9,096 nt of DNA. Source: an uncultured Oscillospiraceae bacterium. GTDB taxonomy: Bacteria; Bacillota; Clostridia; Oscillospirales; Oscillospiraceae. Shown one piece after another: positions 5,376 through 9,096 of this stretch. Within the stretch, counting starts at the first letter, position 1, and each line of letters starts with the position of its first letter. Location: positions 1-9,096 of the forward strand of contig CAAFMK010000032.1 of assembly GCA_900763995.1 (NCBI GenBank), read 5' to 3'. The position numbers and the translations under genes are program-made. Below the pieces are notes generated by a model. The model was given only the letters and a program-made list of their open reading frames with translations, searched no databases and was not told the DNA's origin.

Positions 5376-6308
5376 TTGTCAAATATTTATACATCTGTTG
5401 ACCAGTTAATTGGAAAAACTCCTCTTTTGGCCCTTTCCAACTTGGAAAGAGAATTCAATTTGTGCGCTAAGATTTTCGCAAAACTTGAATACTTCAACCC
5501 CGGAGGCTCGATCAAAGATCGTGTTGCCAAGGCTATGCTGGACGATGCAGAAGCCCGTGGGCTGTTAAAGGAAGATACTGTTATCATTGAGCCAACCTCT
5601 GGAAATACGGGTATCGGTCTGGCCAGTATCGCCGCTGCAAGGGGCTATCGCATCATCATTGTAATGCCAGAAACAATGTCCATCGAGCGCCGCAAGCTGA
5701 TGCAGGCCTATGGTGCGGAACTTATTTTGACTGAGGGTGCCAAGGGGATGAAGGGCTCCATTGAAAAAGCACAGGCTCTGGTCCAGGAGATCCCAAACAG
5801 CTTTTTACCAGGACAGTTTGTAAATCCAGCCTGCATCAAGGCCCATTTTGAAACCACTGGGCCTGAGATTTACCAGGACACCGATGGTAAAGTGGATATT
5901 TTGGTGGCAGGTGTTGGAACGGGCGGCACCATCACAGGAACTGGTAAATTTTTAAAATCGAAACTCCCAGATTTAAAAGTGGTCGCAGTCGAGCCTGCAC
6001 GCTCCCCTGTGCTCTCTGCTGGAACAGCTGGGTCGCATGGGATCCAGGGTATTGGGGCTGGCTTTGTACCAGAGATTCTCAACACAGAAATTTACGATGA
6101 AATTATTCCCATTTTTGACGAGGATGCCCTTTCCATCAGCCGGAAAATCGGCCAGACAGAGGGTGTTCTTGTTGGCATCTCTTCTGGTGCTGCTTTGTGT
6201 GCCGCTATTACCTTGGCCAAGCGCCCAGAGAATGCCGGGAAAAATATTGTTGTCATATTCCCGGATACTGGTGAGCGCTACATCTCTACCCCTCTCTTTC
6301 CAGACTAA
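5376..6308 (+). CDS. cysK: Cysteine synthase (O-acetylserine sulfhydrylase A)
   Basis: A 310-residue PLP enzyme of the beta family, full length for CysK. It makes L-cysteine and acetate from O-acetyl-L-serine and sulfide in the cytoplasm. Motifs are in the expected places. PGGSIKDR (42-49) holds the PLP lysine Lys47. TSGNTG (74-79) is the substrate loop. GTGGTITG (181-188) is the phosphate-binding loop. HGIQGIGAGFVP (221-232) follows, then GISSGA (267-272) with the Ser that contacts the pyridine nitrogen, and PDTGERYIST (296-305). There is no C-terminal CBS domain, so it is not a cystathionine beta-synthase. It starts at TTG behind a strong ribosome binding site and a large hairpin. A terminator begins two bases after its stop. 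It appears to be a single-gene unit, unrelated in pathway to its neighbours. Confidence 0.96.
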   Translation: MSNIYTSVDQLIGKTPLLALSNLEREFNLCAKIFAKLEYFNPGGSIKDRVAKAMLDDAEARGLLKEDTVIIEPTSGNTGIGLASIAAARGYRIIIVMPETMSIERRKLMQAYGAELILTEGAKGMKGSIEKAQALVQEIPNSFLPGQFVNPACIKAHFETTGPEIYQDTDGKVDILVAGVGTGGTITGTGKFLKSKLPDLKVVAVEPARSPVLSAGTAGSHGIQGIGAGFVPEILNTEIYDEIIPIFDEDALSISRKIGQTEGVLVGISSGAALCAAITLAKRPENAGKNIVVIFPDTGERYISTPLFPD

Positions 6309-6309
6309 T

Positions 6310-6348
6310 AAAATGGGACGAAAACCTGGTGTTTTCGTCCCATTTTTT
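6310..6348. terminator. Shared Rho-independent terminator between convergent cysK and cbiC
   Basis: AAAATGGGACGAAAAC (6310-6325) and its exact complement (6331-6346) form a perfect 16-bp stem with the loop CTGGT. On the + strand the stem runs into six T (6343-6348), a classic terminator for cysK. On the - strand it also ends in T-rich sequence (TTTTATTAG) and begins at the cbiC stop codon, so it can serve both operons, probably less strongly for cbiC. Confidence 0.93.
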
Positions 6349-6991
6349 ATAACTTTCGATCGGTTGCAGTATATAAAAGCGCATTACAGATAGCCGCAGC
6401 TACCCCACTCCCGCCCTTTCGTCCCATAGCCGCAATGACTGGAACCTGATGGTTTTGACACAGTGAAACAATATACTCCTTACTCTCCACCACATTTACA
6501 AAACCCACGGGAACTGCAATGACCAGTGCCGGACGAAGGCTCTCTTCTATCAAGCGCCCCAATTCAAACAGCGCTGTGGGGGCATTCCCCACTGCAATAA
6601 TGGCCCCAGGACATTCCTGTGCAGCCTTTACCATGGATGCGGACGCTCTGGTGGTTCCCTGCTCTTTTGCAGCGACCGCCACATCTTCATCCGCCATGTA
6701 ACAAAAAACCTGTCCTCCCAGCTTCATCAAACTTGGCTTGTTGACCCCAGACTTGGCCATATTGGTATCCGTTACAATATTGGCCCCACTTTTTAGTGCA
6801 GACACGCCATAGGCCACAGCATCCTCTGAAAAAAACATAGCTTTCCCATAGTCAAAATCAGCTGTCGTATGGATGACCCGCTTCACCACCGCCTCATGGG
6901 CCTGTGGCAGGAGGATACCCAGCTGATCTAGCTCCTCAGAAATGATCTCCATACTCTTTTTTTCAATATCTCCTGGCAGCATATGCTTCAT
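6347..6991 (-). CDS. cbiC: Cobalt-precorrin-8 methylmutase (CbiC)
   Basis: A 214-residue protein of the CbiC/CobH family, full length. It moves a methyl group from C11 to C12 of cobalt-precorrin-8, giving cobyrinate, late in corrin ring assembly in the cytoplasm. The catalytic His41 is in VKRVIHTTADFD (36-47). Other conserved blocks are DTNMAKSGVNK (75-85), VGNAPTALFEL (134-144), PVGFVNVVESK (161-171) and GRKGGSGVAAA (190-200). Its ATG overlaps the stop of cbiP as ATGA (6988-6991), and GGAGGA (7001-7006 on this strand) lies nine bases upstream, so translation is coupled. It is the last gene of the operon; its stop codon touches the shared terminator. The anaerobic name CbiC is chosen over CobH because of the inferred host and the CbiP partner. 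Confidence 0.95.
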   Translation of the reverse strand: MKHMLPGDIEKKSMEIISEELDQLGILLPQAHEAVVKRVIHTTADFDYGKAMFFSEDAVAYGVSALKSGANIVTDTNMAKSGVNKPSLMKLGGQVFCYMADEDVAVAAKEQGTTRASASMVKAAQECPGAIIAVGNAPTALFELGRLIEESLRPALVIAVPVGFVNVVESKEYIVSLCQNHQVPVIAAMGRKGGSGVAAAICNALLYTATDRKL

Positions 6992-8466
6992 GATGTATAG
7001 TCCTCCATTGCGCGATAAATTGCGCCCATATCCAAATGATTTCGTACCACTTGCGCCAACTGCTCATGCTGTTCTTCCTGGTATTGAGTATGACTGATGA
7101 CCGTCTGTTTCTGGGCTTTGATTCCCTTCTTCTCCAAAAGCCATTGGGCCAGCACACCAGTCAGCTCTCCCCCATCAAATAGTCCATGGAGATAGGTTCC
7201 ATAAATATTTTCCTGAACGGCACAATCTTCCCGACCATCCTCTAATTTGGAAAATGCCGCTCCTCCCATGCGCTGTGTCAGGCCCATATGGATCTCATAC
7301 CCCTCCACTAGAATACTTTGGAAGGGTTCTGTGCAAATCTGGGCATTGATGCGGGTACAGGTTTTGGATGGTGCAAAAACTGTGGCACATGGCAGCAAGC
7401 CCATACCCGCCATCTCCCCACCGCCCTCCACCCCCTCCGGGTCAGAGAGCTGTAAGCCCAGCATCTGGTATCCACCACAAATGCCAAATATGGTGGTGCC
7501 AACAGATGCCATTTTTTTAACTGCGCACTCCAGTCCACTTTGCCGCAGCCAGCGCAAGTCCCCCATAGTGGCTTTTGTCCCAGGAATGATGATCATGTCT
7601 GCCCCTTCAAGCTGCCAAGGCTGCTCCACATACCGCACCCCCAGGGCCGGATGGTGTTCCATTGGTGCAAAATCTGTGAAATTAGAGATATGAGGAAGTC
7701 GTATCACTGCAATATCAACCATTTTATGGTGGCTGGCATATCCCAGTCGGGGGGACAGACTGTCCTCATCATCCAAATCAATTTTGGTATATGGAATAAC
7801 ACCCAGCACGGGAATATGGATTTTATCCTCTAGCATAGTCAGGCCAGGCTGGAGCAGAGCAACATCCCCACGAAACTTATTGATGACTGTACCAATGATC
7901 CTCTCCTGCTCCTCTGGCTCTAACAGGGCAACTGTTCCATAAAGCTGGGCAAAAACTCCACCCCGATCAATATCCCCCACCAACAACACCGGTGCATTTA
8001 CCAGCTCTGCAAGTCCCATATTGACAATGTCATCCGTGTGCAGGTTGATTTCTGCCGGACTGCCTGCCCCCTCTATCACAATGATGTCATGTTCTGATGC
8101 TAAACTCTCAAATGCTTTTAAAATATCTGGGATAAGGCTCTTTTTCATTTTAAAGTAGTCAGATGCCCGATATTCTCCTCGCACTTCGCCGTTAACGATT
8201 AGTTGGCTACCCGTATCGCTGGATGGTTTGAGCAAAATAGGGTTCATACGCACATCTGGCTCCAGTCCGGCCGCCTGAGCCTGTACAACTTGAGCCCTGC
8301 CCATCTCCAGACCGTCTTTTGTAATGTAGCTGTTCAGAGCCATATTTTGGCTTTTAAATGGGGCCACTCGAAATCCATCCTGTTTAAAGATTCGACATAG
8401 CGCAGCCGTCAAAAGGCTTTTTCCCGCTCCAGACATAGTACCCTGTACCATAATCTTTTTAGCCAT
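6988..8466 (-). CDS. cbiP: Cobyric acid synthase, glutamine-hydrolysing (CbiP/CobQ)
   Basis: A 492-residue enzyme, typical of CbiP/CobQ. It amidates side chains b, d, e and g of adenosylcobyrinate a,c-diamide with ATP and glutamine to give adenosylcobyric acid. The N-terminal dethiobiotin-synthetase-like half carries the P-loop GTMSGAGKS (9-17), the segment FKSQNMALNS (37-46), IEGAGSPAEINL (131-142) and GDIDRGGVFA (164-173). The C-terminal class I glutaminase half (from about 250) has the nucleophile Cys330 in GICGGYQMLG and His427 in YGTYLHGLFD. GYEIHMG (389-395) is also conserved. The start overlaps the end of cobD by 8 bases. A strong AGGAGGTG (8475-8482 on this strand) sits eight bases before the ATG, inside cobD. 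All catalytic residues I expect are present. Confidence 0.97.
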   Translation of the reverse strand: MAKKIMVQGTMSGAGKSLLTAALCRIFKQDGFRVAPFKSQNMALNSYITKDGLEMGRAQVVQAQAAGLEPDVRMNPILLKPSSDTGSQLIVNGEVRGEYRASDYFKMKKSLIPDILKAFESLASEHDIIVIEGAGSPAEINLHTDDIVNMGLAELVNAPVLLVGDIDRGGVFAQLYGTVALLEPEEQERIIGTVINKFRGDVALLQPGLTMLEDKIHIPVLGVIPYTKIDLDDEDSLSPRLGYASHHKMVDIAVIRLPHISNFTDFAPMEHHPALGVRYVEQPWQLEGADMIIIPGTKATMGDLRWLRQSGLECAVKKMASVGTTIFGICGGYQMLGLQLSDPEGVEGGGEMAGMGLLPCATVFAPSKTCTRINAQICTEPFQSILVEGYEIHMGLTQRMGGAAFSKLEDGREDCAVQENIYGTYLHGLFDGGELTGVLAQWLLEKKGIKAQKQTVISHTQYQEEQHEQLAQVVRNHLDMGAIYRAMEDYTS

Positions 8467-9096
8467 TGTGCAGCACCTCCTCCATCATGGTCAGCAGACT
8501 TTGATTGTCCTCCTCTGCTTTGACACATACACGGTACCAACCCTTACCAAGACCATGGAAGGTAGAGCAATCTCGAATCAAAATTCCCTTTTTCTCCAGT
8601 TTATAACCAAGCTCCTGATCCGCACAGTAAAATAAAAGATAATTTGCCGTTCCAGAAATCACTTTACAGCCCAGGTGCTCCAATCCATGCGCCAGCAAGG
8701 GGCGCTGTTTTTTTATTAACTCTCTCAGCTTGTCCAGATATGCGTTATCTTCTAAAGCGGCAAGTCCAGCTGCCTGTGCTGGAATGGAAACAGGCCACAG
8801 CTGTCCGCAGTCCTCCATATGCTTTAAAAGCTCTGTATCACTGCACAAAGCATATCCCAAGCGCAATCCAGCCATAGCATAGGATTTTGTAAATGCTCTG
8901 ATAATCAACAGATAATCCCACTGGGGAACCATATCTACCAGGTACTCCTCTGGCTGGGGTAAAAACTCATGAAAACACTCATCCACCACCAGTAAAGTCC
9001 CACAAGCAGTGCATTTTTTCAAGATTTTTATCATCAGATCTCCACTGATCAGCTGCCCTGTGGGATTATTGGGCTGACATAAAAACATAAGAATCA
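8459..9096 (-). CDS. cobD: Threonine-phosphate decarboxylase (CobD), N-terminus beyond the right edge
   Basis: The C-terminal part (about 212 codons) of a class I/II aminotransferase-fold PLP protein; the family is about 350-370 residues, so roughly 140 are missing. The reading frame stays open to the edge, with Ile-Leu before the Met at 9088, so that Met is internal. Counting from it, PNNPTG (6-11) and VDECFHEF (35-42) contact PLP. The PLP lysine is Lys68 in RAFTKSY (64-70), followed by AGLRLGYA (73-80). WYRVCVK (184-190) carries the carboxylate-binding Arg. CobD decarboxylates L-threonine phosphate to (R)-1-amino-2-propanol phosphate for the nucleotide loop of cobalamin. The fold alone would also fit histidinol-phosphate aminotransferase; the overlap with cbiP and the cbiC neighbour favour CobD. 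Confidence 0.88.
   Translation of the reverse strand, partial: ILMFLCQPNNPTGQLISGDLMIKILKKCTACGTLLVVDECFHEFLPQPEEYLVDMVPQWDYLLIIRAFTKSYAMAGLRLGYALCSDTELLKHMEDCGQLWPVSIPAQAAGLAALEDNAYLDKLRELIKKQRPLLAHGLEHLGCKVISGTANYLLFYCADQELGYKLEKKGILIRDCSTFHGLGKGWYRVCVKAEEDNQSLLTMMEEVLHNG

Overview
The window looks like chromosomal DNA from a gut-type anaerobic Firmicute of the class Clostridia. The reasons are strong AGGAGG-type ribosome binding sites, a cobalamin cluster built from CbiC, CbiP and CobD proteins, a base composition near half GC by eye, and a NahK-type host-glycan sugar salvage cassette. The species call is inference. No RNA genes, CRISPR arrays or insertion sequences were seen.

Layout, left to right. 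Positions 1-155 are a leader with a TATAAT box and a 6-bp inverted repeat. Positions 156-1917 hold two overlapping AraC-family regulators on the + strand. Positions 2054-5281 hold galE, a sugar-phosphate nucleotidyltransferase and an N-acetylhexosamine 1-kinase (nahK), all on the + strand. Positions 5376-6308 hold a cysteine synthase (cysK, TTG start) preceded by a large imperfect hairpin. A strong hairpin terminator at 6310-6348 separates it from a convergent cobalamin operon on the - strand, read from the right edge as cobD (partial), cbiP, cbiC, with every junction overlapping.

How the genes work together. NahK would phosphorylate GlcNAc or GalNAc at C1, the nucleotidyltransferase would make the UDP-sugar, and GalE would interconvert the gluco and galacto forms. 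This is the downstream half of the galacto-N-biose/lacto-N-biose pathway described in bifidobacteria, in reversed gene order and without the GH112 phosphorylase in view. GalE carries Cys at the position that sets substrate size, which fits use of UDP-N-acetylhexosamines. The AraC pair is a candidate regulator of this cassette, and a 7-bp direct repeat lies at the -35 region of a candidate promoter in front of the nucleotidyltransferase.

The cobalamin genes cover late corrin ring formation, side-chain amidation and aminopropanol phosphate synthesis. Most of the window is ordinary metabolism. The points that merit attention are the salvage cassette, the GalE gate residue, the tandem AraC pair and the structured leader of cysK.
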